From: Algibacter luteus
GTDB lineage: Bacteria; Bacteroidota; Bacteroidia; Flavobacteriales; Flavobacteriaceae
Assembly (NCBI RefSeq): GCF_900141715.1
Contig: NZ_FQYK01000004.1
Span: 186,001-250,000, forward strand
Length of the DNA stretch: 64,000 bases
Direction: 5' to 3'
A program made the position numbers and the translations under genes. The notes under the pieces are model-generated. The model was not told the origin of the DNA and ran no database searches. It saw only the letters and a list, made by a program, of their open reading frames with translations. Positions 23,968 to 33,012 of this stretch are shown in pieces; the first letter of the stretch is position 1; every line of letters starts with the position of its first letter.

Positions 23968-26447
23968 TGAGTCAAAACCAAATTGACATCTTACAGCGTG
24001 CACTCGCACGTGAAAAATCGGCCAGAAAACAGGCAGAAAAAATATTGGAAAGTAAATCTGCTGAATTATTCCAAGCTAGACAACTACTAGAAAAATCTTA
24101 CGCTGAATTAGAAGCTTTACTTAATAAAACAGACTCCCAACTCCAAGGTGTATTTGAGAATATTGTAGATCCTTACTTAATAATGGATTTAACAGGTAAT
24201 GTTTTAAAAATGAACAATGCCGCGGTAAGTTTATTTGGTTTTGAGAATGAAAAAGTAGATTTCAACCTCAATGATATGGTTTTTCCATCTGATATAAAGA
24301 AAGTAGTTAAATCTTTCGAAAACCTTATGAAGGACGGTATTTTAACTGATTTTGAAATTACTATAAAGAACAATATTAATGAAATAAAACTAGTACACGT
24401 CAATGCTAGTATTATTTATGAAAAGGGAGAAGCAGTTGCCGCACAAGGAATAATTAGAGATATCACAACGGTAAGAGAAAAAGAACTTGTTATTGAGGTT
24501 ATTAATGACATTGCTCAATCAATATTGGGGAAATTTGATATTTATGAAATAGCGTATCAAATTACAGATAAAATTGCTAAGTACTTAGAATCTCAAGATT
24601 GTGTCATTTATCTATATAATGACACGGACAATACACTCGAACAAATTTCGGCGTATGGTGAAAAATTGGATGAAAATAGCCAAATTGTAAATAAAATTGT
24701 TTTAAAAGAAGGCGTTGGTATTGTTGGCGCCGTAGCGAAATCTGGTAAGGCCGAAATTATTACTAATGCAGATTTAGACAAAAGATATGTAAAGGACATT
24801 GTGGAAAGAAAATCAGAAATCACAATTCCCATAATGATAGGAGATAAAGTACTTGGAATAATAGATTCAGAACATGAAGAAGAAAATTATTTCACCGAAA
24901 AGCATTTAAATATGCTTATGAGTATTGCCGGCATTGTTGCTTTGCAATTAAAAAGTGCTATCGATTTAAGAGAACGCAAAAAAGCTGAGGAGCAACTTAT
25001 AGAGTCGGAAAACAGGTTATCAGCTCTTATTTTAAATCTTGATAGTGGTGTTTTATTAGAGGATGAGAACAGAAAAATTGTGATTACAAACAAGAAATTT
25101 TGCGAGTTTTTTAATATTCCATTGTCACCAGAGTCGTTAATTGGTCAAGATTGTACAGAATCAGCAGAACAAAGTAAAGGTCTTTTTGAAAACCCTGAAG
25201 AATTTGTGAAAGGAATTGATCGATTATTAAGAAACCAAAAAGTTGTATTGGGTGAAGAACTCAAAATGGTTAATGGCAAAATACTAGAACGCGATTATAT
25301 TCCTATTTATGAAAACAAATTTTATAAAGGGCATTTATGGACCTATAGAGATGTAACTTTAAGAAGAAAATATCGTAAAAGTTTAGAGGCTCAAAGGCAA
25401 AAATATAGCAATATTATAGCAAATATGAACTTAGGCCTTATGGAGGTTGATCTTGATGATAAGATTTTAATGATTAATAATAGTTTTGCTGAAATGTCTG
25501 GTTACAAAGAAGAAGAAATAATCGGTAAAATTGCGAATGAAACTTTTACATTTGAAAAAAGCTCTGAAACTATAGTAAAAGAAAACAATAAACGTAAAAA
25601 AGGAATGGCCAATTCATACGAAGTTATTGTAAAAAGGAACGATGGAGAGCTGAGAAACTGGCTGGTGAGTGGAGCACCCAATTATAATTTAAATGGGGAA
25701 GTTATAGGGTCTATTGGTATTCATCTTGACATAACGGACATAAAAAATCTGCAGAAACAAAAAGAAAAACTAGTAAGAGATTTAGAAATTACAAATAACG
25801 AACTTCAAGAATATGCTCATATAGTTTCACACGATTTAAAATCACCATTAAGAAGCATTAATGCACTTGTATCTTGGTTAAAAGAAGATAACAAGGGGAA
25901 ACTGGATGACATAAGTATGCAAAATTTTGGACTAATTGAGACTACTCTTGAAAAAATGGAAAATCTAATTTCTGATATTCTCGAATACTCTAGCGTTGGA
26001 AGCGATTCATCAAAAAAGGAAAATGTAGATTTAAATGTGGTATTGTCTGAAATTATTCATCTTTTGCACATCCCAGAGCACATAAAATTAGAAATTTTAA
26101 AACCATTACCTACAATAACGGGTGATAGTACCATGTTACAGCAGGTGTTTCAAAATATAGTTGGTAATGCCATTCGTTACATGGATAAGAATCAAGGATT
26201 AATTCAGATTGATTTTAAAAATCAAAAATCATTTTACGAATTTTCGATTAAAGATAACGGTATGGGTATTGATAAGAAATATCATGATAAAATTTTTAAG
26301 ATATTTCACTCTTTAAACAAAAGTAAAGATTCTACAGGTATTGGCTTATCAATAGTTAAAAAGATAGTAGAAATTCATAAAGGAAAAGTTTGGTTAGATT
26401 CTGAACCAGGTGTTGGTACAACATTTTATTTTACACTTAAAAAATGA
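23967..26447 (+). CDS. Soluble PAS/GAF sensor histidine kinase
   Basis: An 826-residue kinase without evident transmembrane segments. In order: N-terminal coiled coil (1-55), PAS (about 55-170), GAF (about 175-340, ending near VALQLKSAIDL), two further PAS domains (about 350-470 and 480-600), a dimerisation helix with phosphoacceptor His622 (VSHDLKSPLRS), and a HATPase domain (NIVGNAIRYM, DNGMGIDKKYHDKIF, STGIGLSIVKKI). It has no receiver domain of its own. Cytoplasmic location and coupling to the H-NOX gene suggest that the kinase is controlled by H-NOX, with the GAF and PAS domains adding further inputs. It overlaps the HPt gene by 4 bp (ATGA). Confidence 0.92.
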   Translation: MSQNQIDILQRALAREKSARKQAEKILESKSAELFQARQLLEKSYAELEALLNKTDSQLQGVFENIVDPYLIMDLTGNVLKMNNAAVSLFGFENEKVDFNLNDMVFPSDIKKVVKSFENLMKDGILTDFEITIKNNINEIKLVHVNASIIYEKGEAVAAQGIIRDITTVREKELVIEVINDIAQSILGKFDIYEIAYQITDKIAKYLESQDCVIYLYNDTDNTLEQISAYGEKLDENSQIVNKIVLKEGVGIVGAVAKSGKAEIITNADLDKRYVKDIVERKSEITIPIMIGDKVLGIIDSEHEEENYFTEKHLNMLMSIAGIVALQLKSAIDLRERKKAEEQLIESENRLSALILNLDSGVLLEDENRKIVITNKKFCEFFNIPLSPESLIGQDCTESAEQSKGLFENPEEFVKGIDRLLRNQKVVLGEELKMVNGKILERDYIPIYENKFYKGHLWTYRDVTLRRKYRKSLEAQRQKYSNIIANMNLGLMEVDLDDKILMINNSFAEMSGYKEEEIIGKIANETFTFEKSSETIVKENNKRKKGMANSYEVIVKRNDGELRNWLVSGAPNYNLNGEVIGSIGIHLDITDIKNLQKQKEKLVRDLEITNNELQEYAHIVSHDLKSPLRSINALVSWLKEDNKGKLDDISMQNFGLIETTLEKMENLISDILEYSSVGSDSSKKENVDLNVVLSEIIHLLHIPEHIKLEILKPLPTITGDSTMLQQVFQNIVGNAIRYMDKNQGLIQIDFKNQKSFYEFSIKDNGMGIDKKYHDKIFKIFHSLNKSKDSTGIGLSIVKKIVEIHKGKVWLDSEPGVGTTFYFTLKK

Positions 26448-26767
26448 TACAAGAAACCCCGAATTTAAATTATATCGAAAAGTTATCTGGCGGTGATTTG
26501 ACATTTCAGGAAAAACTTATTGGTATTATTAAAACAGAATTTCCTGAAGAGAAAGAAATATACCTTAATAATATTGAATCCAGAAATTTTAAAGAAGCTT
26601 CTGAGATTGTACACAAACTTAAACATAAAATTAGTATTTTAGGGCTTGAAAAAAGTTACGAAGTTGCTGCCAATTTTGAAAATAGTTTATTGGAGAATAG
26701 AGCAGAAGGTAAAGCAGATTTTGAAAATATTTTAAAATCTATTACCAACTTTTTAGCTACTCTATAA
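26444..26767 (+). CDS. Histidine phosphotransfer (HPt) protein
   Basis: A 107-residue all-helical protein with the HPt signature around His57 (EIVHKLKHKISILG) and the following helix containing GLEKSYEVAANFENSLL. HPt proteins carry phosphate from one receiver to another. Its place between the kinase (4-bp overlap) and the LytTR regulator (9 bp gap) implies a multistep relay: kinase His622, receiver Asp58 of the 23018 protein, HPt His57, LytTR Asp53. The order of transfer is inferred from gene content only. Confidence 0.85.
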   Translation: MIQETPNLNYIEKLSGGDLTFQEKLIGIIKTEFPEEKEIYLNNIESRNFKEASEIVHKLKHKISILGLEKSYEVAANFENSLLENRAEGKADFENILKSITNFLATL

Positions 26768-26776
26768 TTTTATTTT

Positions 26777-27502
26777 ATGAATTGTATAATTATTGATGAT
26801 GAAGCTACGGCTAGGGCTATAATAGGCCAATTATGCTCAAATTTTAAAAATCTTGATGTAGTAGAAGAATTTCCCAATGCCATTCAAGCCATTAAATATT
26901 TAAATCAGAACAAAGTTGATTTAATACTACTTGATATTCATATGCCTGATTTTACAGGGTTTGATTTTATTGCCACTTTAAAAAATCCTCCTAAAATTAT
27001 ATTAACAACTTCAGATCCTCAATTTGCGATACAAGCTTTTGAATATGAATGTATTGTTGACTATTTGGTAAAGCCTATTGAGTTAGCACGTTTTGAAAAG
27101 GCAATTCAAAAAGCTGAATCTGTGGCTGCTAAACCTGTTAAAAATGTGGAAACTGTAAATGCTTCTGCTGGAAGTGTCGAAACTTCTTCTGGTAACGATT
27201 TATATGTAAATATTGATCGACGGCTTATTAAAATTGACATCCCTAGTATTTATTTAGTTGAAGCCAAAGGTGATTACATAAATGTAAAAACTGAAGAAAA
27301 GAATTATACCGTTCATTCTACCTTAAAAAAAATAGAGGATAAATTGCCTAGCGATTTATTCTTAAAAGTACACAGATCTTTTATTATAAATACTAAGAAA
27401 ATAATAGACATTGAAGATAATAGTGTGCTCATAAAAAAAGACGTGATTCCTGTTAGTCGTGCTAATCGTCCGGAGTTGATGAAACGTTTAAATTTGCTGT
27501 AG
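26777..27502 (+). CDS. LytTR-family response regulator
   Basis: A 241-residue regulator: receiver (1-120) with Asp7-Asp8 and phosphoacceptor Asp53 (LLDIHMPDFTG), a low-complexity linker (about 122-140), and a C-terminal LytTR DNA-binding domain (LYVNIDRRLIKIDIPSIYLV, VHSTLKKIEDKL, FLKVHRSFIIN, VPVSRANRPELMKRLNLL). LytTR domains bind tandem direct repeats on one DNA face. The 21-bp-period arrays at six promoters around this operon are therefore its natural candidate targets, including array B before its own operon. It is the last gene of the operon; no strong terminator follows. Confidence 0.93.
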   Translation: MNCIIIDDEATARAIIGQLCSNFKNLDVVEEFPNAIQAIKYLNQNKVDLILLDIHMPDFTGFDFIATLKNPPKIILTTSDPQFAIQAFEYECIVDYLVKPIELARFEKAIQKAESVAAKPVKNVETVNASAGSVETSSGNDLYVNIDRRLIKIDIPSIYLVEAKGDYINVKTEEKNYTVHSTLKKIEDKLPSDLFLKVHRSFIINTKKIIDIEDNSVLIKKDVIPVSRANRPELMKRLNLL

Positions 27503-27623
27503 TCAATTTTACTTCTTTCAAAGAAATCTTTTTCTTCATGGAATTTGAGGTCGTCTAACGCCCTTACTTATTTAATTACATATTCACATCAAGAGTTTAA
27601 TTCAATTTAACACTTGTTACTCG

Positions 27624-27692
27624 CCATTCGTCTGCACTAAATTCGACTCTATCGAAATATTAGCTTTATCCTATTGTTTAAAATTAATTTTG
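27624..27692 (+). promoter_or_regulatory. Tandem repeat array C and promoter
   Basis: The strong unit CCATTCGTCTGCACTAA at 27624 matches the consensus at 16 of 17 positions. A second unit 21 bp on (27645) shares TCTATCGA with the TCTATCTA core of array B. The -7 element TAATTTTG (27685-27692) begins 61 bp after the strong unit and 26 bp before ATG 27711. Confidence 0.65.
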
Positions 27693-27710
27693 TGGCAAAT
27701 ATTTTATGTT

Positions 27711-30299
27711 ATGAAAATATTAGCACAACTTTTAATTTTAATAGGTTTTATAGTAAATGCGCAAGACACACCATTTAATTGCAATAATAATGCCTATTTA
27801 TTTCAGTATAACGATGTTTATGCCGTTGATTTAGCTTCGGGAAATTCATATTTGGCTCATGCCGATGTTACCCCGGGTAATATTAATGCTACAGCATACA
27901 ATCCTGCCGATGGTTATATTTGGGGGTCATTAAGTTCACCATCAAAAACTATCGTTCGTATTGGGCAAAACTTTGAAACCACAACGTTATATATAGATGA
28001 ATTACCGACAAATAATCGTTATGTAGGTGATGTTAGTGCAGAAGGTATTTATTATTTAAAGGGAGGAGGGTCAACTTATTATAAAGTAAACCTTAATCCC
28101 GAATCTGCCAATTATGGTGAGTTTATTTCGTCTGAAACGTTATCACAAAACATTAGTATTCATGATTGGGCATTTAATGCAGTTGATGGGAATTTATATG
28201 CTTTAGAGAAAAACACAAATATTTTATATAGAATTAACCCCGTAACAAGCGAAGTTCAAGCTTTAGGAGTTGTTCCTGTTTTATCTGGTTTAAATTATAC
28301 TTATGGAGCGGTTTATTTTGATGCCTCAGGACGTTTTTATGCCTCGGCAAACCAAACAGGAACTATCTATGTTATTCAAGCCGTTCAAGATTTAAATGGC
28401 CAAAATACTATCGAATCTAATTTATTTGCTTTCGGACCAGCCAGTTCACAGAATGATGGGGCACGTTGTCCTAGCGCTGCTGTACCACAAGAAGATTGTG
28501 ATAACGGAATTGATGATGATGGCGATGGATTAATTGATTGCGAAGATCCTTCATGTTCTGGTTATTCAAGCTGTCCAGTTATTGAAATCACATCCACTTC
28601 TAGTGCAAATCTGGGAGGTTTAGAGAGTAATAATAGGTTATCTCAACAAGTTAGTAAGCGTAACTTTGGTCGTGCCAAAACCGGCTATATATTTGACCAA
28701 AGTGCCGCAAAAAAATTAACCAAAACCCCGAACTACGGCAAACATTATGCTCAAAGAGGTGGTCTGACTCAATTATCTGATTTTATTCCTTTAGAAGTTA
28801 TTAATGAAGAACTTGTAGTTGAATCATCTCCAACGGATTTGATAGGTATTACAAATGCTACCGAGGTTTATTCAGTGGATTATATTAAAAATGAAGAAGC
28901 CGTAGCATCTATTTTAGTGCTTAAAACAGATCGAGGTGTTTATGAACACACCAAATATATCTGCGACAGATTACTAGGCGCACAATTAATTTCTGTTTCA
29001 AACATAGAAATTAAAGGGCAAAATTTTATTAAAGCTTTAATTAGGAATATTGATGGTTCGTTAGAATTTGTATTAAGTTTATCTGCGAAAGCCATAAATA
29101 ATGATTCTGAGTTTGGTATTGAAAGCCATTGGAATTTAGATAAATACACCAGTAAGAATGGATATTATAATTTCCAGATATGGTCCAATTCTTTAGATGA
29201 TTTATTGTTATTAGGTGAAGAGGTATTACATCTATTAGAAGTACAAAAACCAATAACAAATTATAACAATTCTTCACCACCCACTGTATTTGTTAGAAAA
29301 GGAAAATACCACAATGGTAAATTAGATTTACAAATAGTAAATACCAACAGAACAGCATCCGTAGCTTTTGATGGCGGAGTTCGTTCAACCGAGACCGATA
29401 TTGTAGAAACCGTTTCATCTAGTATCGCATTAAATGGTAATTACATTTCAAATTTAGAAGTAGATGCAGGTAATTTGTTTGACATAGGATTTAGAATCGG
29501 TGATGGTTTAAACACTCCTGACGATTTATTTATGTCGGACGGTCCATGGGGTTATGATGATGCTGCGATAACAACCAATGTTACTTCCTACACTGTAGAA
29601 TCTAATAGTTCTAGTTTTGATGAAAATGTTTACTCAATAGAGCGTAACATCAATCTAGAAGCGACAACCAGTGAGTATATTGCTGCGTACAGAGCCTTAA
29701 CTCCAAAGTTTAATGCTATAAATTTAACAGCTTTTAATAGCTTTAATTTTACAGCAAAAGGGACAGGTATATTAATACTCAGATTAGTAAAAGAAAGTGT
29801 AACCAATTGGGAGCAACAATATAGAACAAGTATAGAATTAACTCCTGAGTTTAAAAATTTCAGTATCCCGTTTTTAGATTTTAAAACGTTGGATGGAAGC
29901 TCAATTGAAGTTTCAGATGTTACCTCTATAGTTTTTACTATGCTTGCAGAAAATGGAGAAGTTGAAACTAAAACCATGACTTTAGAGCAACTTTATTTCT
30001 CTAATAATATTTTATTATCTGTAACTCCAAGTTTAACAGAAAATACGATTGATGTCGTAGCAATACCAAACCCTATGACAACTCAAACAACGATTCAATT
30101 TACAGCAGCAAATACAGAAACTGTTAAGCTTTTGGTTTATAATCAAGTAGGACGTTTAGTAAAAGAGCTAGAGGTGAATTCACAAAAAGGCCTAAACGAG
30201 GTCATTTTAAAACGAGAAAAATTAAGTTCAGGGATCTATTTCTGTAATATAATAAGCAATCAAACCAATTATAAAACCACAAAATTACTCCTAGATTAA
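27711..30299 (+). CDS. Secreted surface protein with T9SS sorting domain
   Basis: From ATG 27711 this 862-residue protein starts with a signal peptide (MKILAQLLILIGFIVNAQ). Next is a region of about 240 residues that reads like a repeat-propeller (ATAYNPADGYIWG, AFNAVDGNLYALE). Then come an Asp-rich calcium-type loop (CDNGIDDDGDGLIDCEDPSC), a central domain of unknown fold, and a beta-rich segment resembling a carbohydrate-binding module (FTAKGTGILILRLV). It ends in a type A T9SS sorting domain (IPNPMTTQTTIQF, VYNQVGRLVKE, SSGIYFCNI, TTKLLLD). It is exported through the outer membrane and probably surface-bound. Its promoter carries repeat array C, linking it to the relay. An upstream start at 27690 would disrupt the signal peptide. 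Confidence 0.85.
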   Translation: MKILAQLLILIGFIVNAQDTPFNCNNNAYLFQYNDVYAVDLASGNSYLAHADVTPGNINATAYNPADGYIWGSLSSPSKTIVRIGQNFETTTLYIDELPTNNRYVGDVSAEGIYYLKGGGSTYYKVNLNPESANYGEFISSETLSQNISIHDWAFNAVDGNLYALEKNTNILYRINPVTSEVQALGVVPVLSGLNYTYGAVYFDASGRFYASANQTGTIYVIQAVQDLNGQNTIESNLFAFGPASSQNDGARCPSAAVPQEDCDNGIDDDGDGLIDCEDPSCSGYSSCPVIEITSTSSANLGGLESNNRLSQQVSKRNFGRAKTGYIFDQSAAKKLTKTPNYGKHYAQRGGLTQLSDFIPLEVINEELVVESSPTDLIGITNATEVYSVDYIKNEEAVASILVLKTDRGVYEHTKYICDRLLGAQLISVSNIEIKGQNFIKALIRNIDGSLEFVLSLSAKAINNDSEFGIESHWNLDKYTSKNGYYNFQIWSNSLDDLLLLGEEVLHLLEVQKPITNYNNSSPPTVFVRKGKYHNGKLDLQIVNTNRTASVAFDGGVRSTETDIVETVSSSIALNGNYISNLEVDAGNLFDIGFRIGDGLNTPDDLFMSDGPWGYDDAAITTNVTSYTVESNSSSFDENVYSIERNINLEATTSEYIAAYRALTPKFNAINLTAFNSFNFTAKGTGILILRLVKESVTNWEQQYRTSIELTPEFKNFSIPFLDFKTLDGSSIEVSDVTSIVFTMLAENGEVETKTMTLEQLYFSNNILLSVTPSLTENTIDVVAIPNPMTTQTTIQFTAANTETVKLLVYNQVGRLVKELEVNSQKGLNEVILKREKLSSGIYFCNIISNQTNYKTTKLLLD

Positions 30300-30325
30300 T
30301 TAATAGCAATTATTCTTTTGAGTTT

Positions 30326-30356
30326 GGCAAAAGGCGCAAGTCTTTTGCCTTTTTTT
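30326..30356 (+). terminator. Intrinsic terminator after the T9SS protein gene
   Basis: GGCAAAAG (30326-30333) pairs with CTTTTGCC (30342-30349) over an 8-nt loop, followed directly by seven T. This is a canonical Rho-independent terminator 26 bp after the stop codon, and it marks the end of the transcript from array C. Confidence 0.85.
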
Positions 30357-30489
30357 GTTATAATTATAGCATATTTAGCTAAGTTAATTCCTTTGTATAT
30401 CAATTTTTAACTATAGAATTTGCTATAAATTTTTACTCTGCAAATTCAATAATTTTAAAAGTAACAAGTAAAGACTTTAGGTCTAAAAA

Positions 30490-32547
30490 TTATCTAAAAA
30501 CTGGCTTATTAAACAAATACCATTTAAACCTTAAACCTAGTTCGGTATAAGTAAAACCTGCTGCAGTTGCTGATGCTATATTACTTCGAGCTCCAAAAAG
30601 GTTCAATAAGGCATGATCTGAAAACTTAAATCCTAATTTAGCTTGAATACGGTAAGTACTTTGGCTGCTATCGTCTTCAATATACTGTAATCCAGTTGCA
30701 GCAGTTAACTCATAAAACCATTCTTTTGTTTTAGCAATGTTCTCATCTTTTATAACATTTATAAACACTTCGCCAGCATTAAATTTTTCTGGACTAAAAT
30801 AAACTGTCGGTACTTGATTTTTAAACGTAATATATTGATAATTTAATCCTGCTTTTAGCGAAGGTTTTGGTAAAATATTATAATATAACGAGGTGAATAG
30901 CAAATTACGGGCATTGTCATCGTTTTGCCATGTATAGAAATATTGAGTAAACCATCCTAAATTAAAATTCGTACTTAAGCTATAATTTGCATACAAGTTG
31001 TTCATCACAATTTCTCGATCTAATAATTCGGCATTAAAGCTTTGTATTTCACTTTTATATCCAATATCTAAAACTTGTAATTTAAATGGTTTAATATTTA
31101 AAGAAAGGTTGCTAACAAGTTGTGTATAATCGCTGGTATTTGCTTTTGCAGAAGTAACACCTGCAGTTCCATTAAATGTGATATTTGGCAGCAATTGATA
31201 GGCTAGACCTAAAGAAAAATCATTTGATGTTGCTTCGTTATCTGTGACCTTGTTACTCGTTGTTCTGTATCCAAAATTAGCCAACCACTTAAATTTTGTA
31301 GATGTAGGATACTCCATTTTGGTTTGAACTCCAAAAGCTTTATTGTCGCCATTATCAAAAGAGTATGAACCTTTCGTTTCTAGAAATGGTGTAAATGTAG
31401 TATTTAAAGTTTTAATAAAGTTTGAAGCATCTTTTTGTTTTTCGTAGAATGTTAAGGTGTTTTGTGCCGATTTATAAGCATCATCATATAAACCAATAGC
31501 TTTTAAAGCATTAGCTTTTCCTAGATTACCATCAAATGAACTGCTATCGTTTACTAAAATTCGGTTGTAGTCGTTAACACTCTTCTTAAATTCACTTTTG
31601 TAAATATTTAAAGTGGCACGCAGCGATAATAACCAGTTTTCGTTCGGTCTACTTTTAATTAAATCATTAATTAACGAATTCGCAGTTTTAAACTTTTTAT
31701 TCCAGATTAAAGCTTGAATATAGCGTTCAGTAGTTTGTTGTACTAAAATGGCATCAGTATCAAAATTTAAACTTTCAAAAGCTTGTTCGCTTAGTTGAAG
31801 TGCATCCTTTTCTTTACCTTTTAAGTGAGCAACTAATGCTAATCCATTTAATGAGGTAAGTCTGTTCTCTGGATTTTTTGAAATTGTATTATAGGTTGAT
31901 TCCGCTTTATCAAATTGGCCAGCAATTAAATATAGATTCGCTAAATTTAGCAGTGTATCTTTATCATCTTCAAAAAGCTTTAAATTTTCCTTTAGGTACT
32001 CTTCGGCTTCTTCATATTGTTGGGCCTGTTGTTTCTGATAAGCATAACCTAAATAGATATATTTTTTTGAAGTTAATGCATTAGGATTACCAGGTGAAAC
32101 TTTTAATGCTTTGTTTACATAAGTTAAAGCGTCTTCGTATTCTTTTAAATTTGAAAGGGTATTGGCATAACTTAATAAGGCTGGGAAACTTTTCGCATCT
32201 TCTTCAATTAATCCTTTAAAATAAATTTTGGCTTTGTTAAAATCATTATTCCAAAGTAAAGATTCACCGTAATTTAATTTAACTTCAAAATCGTTTGGAT
32301 AATCTTCAAGTAAATCGGTAAATAGCAAAGCTCCTTTTTTTGGGTTTCCATTTAAACCAACTGCACGTCCATAACATAATCGTGCAGTTTTATTATCTGG
32401 ATATGCTTTTAGTATATTTTTAAAATAAGCTTCAGCTTTGGTATAGTTTCCAGTTTCTAGGTAGGCGAAGCCTTCTTTCATGTCTTGAGCTGTTATAGTT
32501 AAAGACACAAATAACATTAGATATATAAGGTACTTTTTAAAGGGCAT
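30490..32547 (-). CDS. TPR protein with C-terminal outer-membrane beta-barrel
   Basis: A 685-residue exported protein from ATG 32547 (MPFKKYLIYLMLFVSLTITAQ, signal peptide); a start 7 codons upstream is less likely. Residues about 25-390 are tandem TPR repeats (AEAYFKNILKAYPDN, ALTYVNKALKVSPGNPNAL and others). Residues about 400-685 are alternating beta strands ending in FKWYLFNKPVFR, resembling YaiO-type barrels. A periplasmic TPR arm on an outer-membrane barrel is the layout of polysaccharide exporters such as PgaA and BcsC, so polysaccharide export is a reasonable inference. It is divergent from the STAS-flippase unit, with array D between them. Confidence 0.75.
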   Translation of the reverse strand: MPFKKYLIYLMLFVSLTITAQDMKEGFAYLETGNYTKAEAYFKNILKAYPDNKTARLCYGRAVGLNGNPKKGALLFTDLLEDYPNDFEVKLNYGESLLWNNDFNKAKIYFKGLIEEDAKSFPALLSYANTLSNLKEYEDALTYVNKALKVSPGNPNALTSKKYIYLGYAYQKQQAQQYEEAEEYLKENLKLFEDDKDTLLNLANLYLIAGQFDKAESTYNTISKNPENRLTSLNGLALVAHLKGKEKDALQLSEQAFESLNFDTDAILVQQTTERYIQALIWNKKFKTANSLINDLIKSRPNENWLLSLRATLNIYKSEFKKSVNDYNRILVNDSSSFDGNLGKANALKAIGLYDDAYKSAQNTLTFYEKQKDASNFIKTLNTTFTPFLETKGSYSFDNGDNKAFGVQTKMEYPTSTKFKWLANFGYRTTSNKVTDNEATSNDFSLGLAYQLLPNITFNGTAGVTSAKANTSDYTQLVSNLSLNIKPFKLQVLDIGYKSEIQSFNAELLDREIVMNNLYANYSLSTNFNLGWFTQYFYTWQNDDNARNLLFTSLYYNILPKPSLKAGLNYQYITFKNQVPTVYFSPEKFNAGEVFINVIKDENIAKTKEWFYELTAATGLQYIEDDSSQSTYRIQAKLGFKFSDHALLNLFGARSNIASATAAGFTYTELGLRFKWYLFNKPVFR

Positions 32548-32592
32548 ATTGTAGGTTTTTAATTGCATTGCAAGTTAAGCATAACAATTGAA

Positions 32593-32662
32593 TCATTCAC
32601 CTACAGTAAACCGCCACTCGTCGAAATTCAGACGAATTCCATTGATTCATAAGAGATATTTG
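32593..32662 (+). promoter_or_regulatory. Tandem repeat array D in a divergent promoter region
   Basis: Units lie at 32593 (TCATTCACCTACAGTAA, 13 of 17), 32614 (CCACTCGTCGAAATTCA, 12 of 17) and 32635 (AATTCCATTGATTCA, weak), 21 bp apart. The -7-like GATATTTG (32655-32662) begins 62 bp after the first unit and precedes the STAS gene. The exporter-like gene starts 46 bp away in the other direction, so the array may serve both. Confidence 0.55.
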
Positions 32663-32703
32663 TATCAGAATTAAAAATAAGATTAACCCAAATCATTTAT
32701 AAC

Positions 32704-32982
32704 ATGTCACTTACTATTAAAGAAAACAACGGAATATTTTTGGTACAAGGTTCTATAAATACTAAAACCATAGTGCAATTTAAAAATCATTTAGAATTCT
32801 TATTACTTTACAAAAAGAACTTAACTATTGATATTGATGGCGTTAGTGCCATTGACCGAATGGGAATGAATGCTATAAAAACTTTAAATAGTATGGCATT
32901 AACTCATAAAAAATCATTCGATATTGTTGGATATGGTTGTAAAGCCATTTATGAAGATATTTTAGAAAGTCATTCAGCCTAA
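32704..32982 (+). CDS. STAS-domain protein
   Basis: A 92-residue stand-alone STAS domain similar to anti-sigma-factor antagonists (LTIDIDGVSAIDRMGMNAIKTL). In SpoIIAA the loop reads DSSG and carries the phosphorylated serine. Here it reads DRMG, so the usual serine switch is absent and it may act by binding alone. It is followed 30 bp later by the flippase gene, in one transcript. A partner kinase or phosphatase is not visible in the window. Confidence 0.8.
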   Translation: MSLTIKENNGIFLVQGSINTKTIVQFKNHLEFLLLYKKNLTIDIDGVSAIDRMGMNAIKTLNSMALTHKKSFDIVGYGCKAIYEDILESHSA

Positions 32983-33012
32983 TTATTTAAGCCCCAAATC
33001 TACCTAATACTT

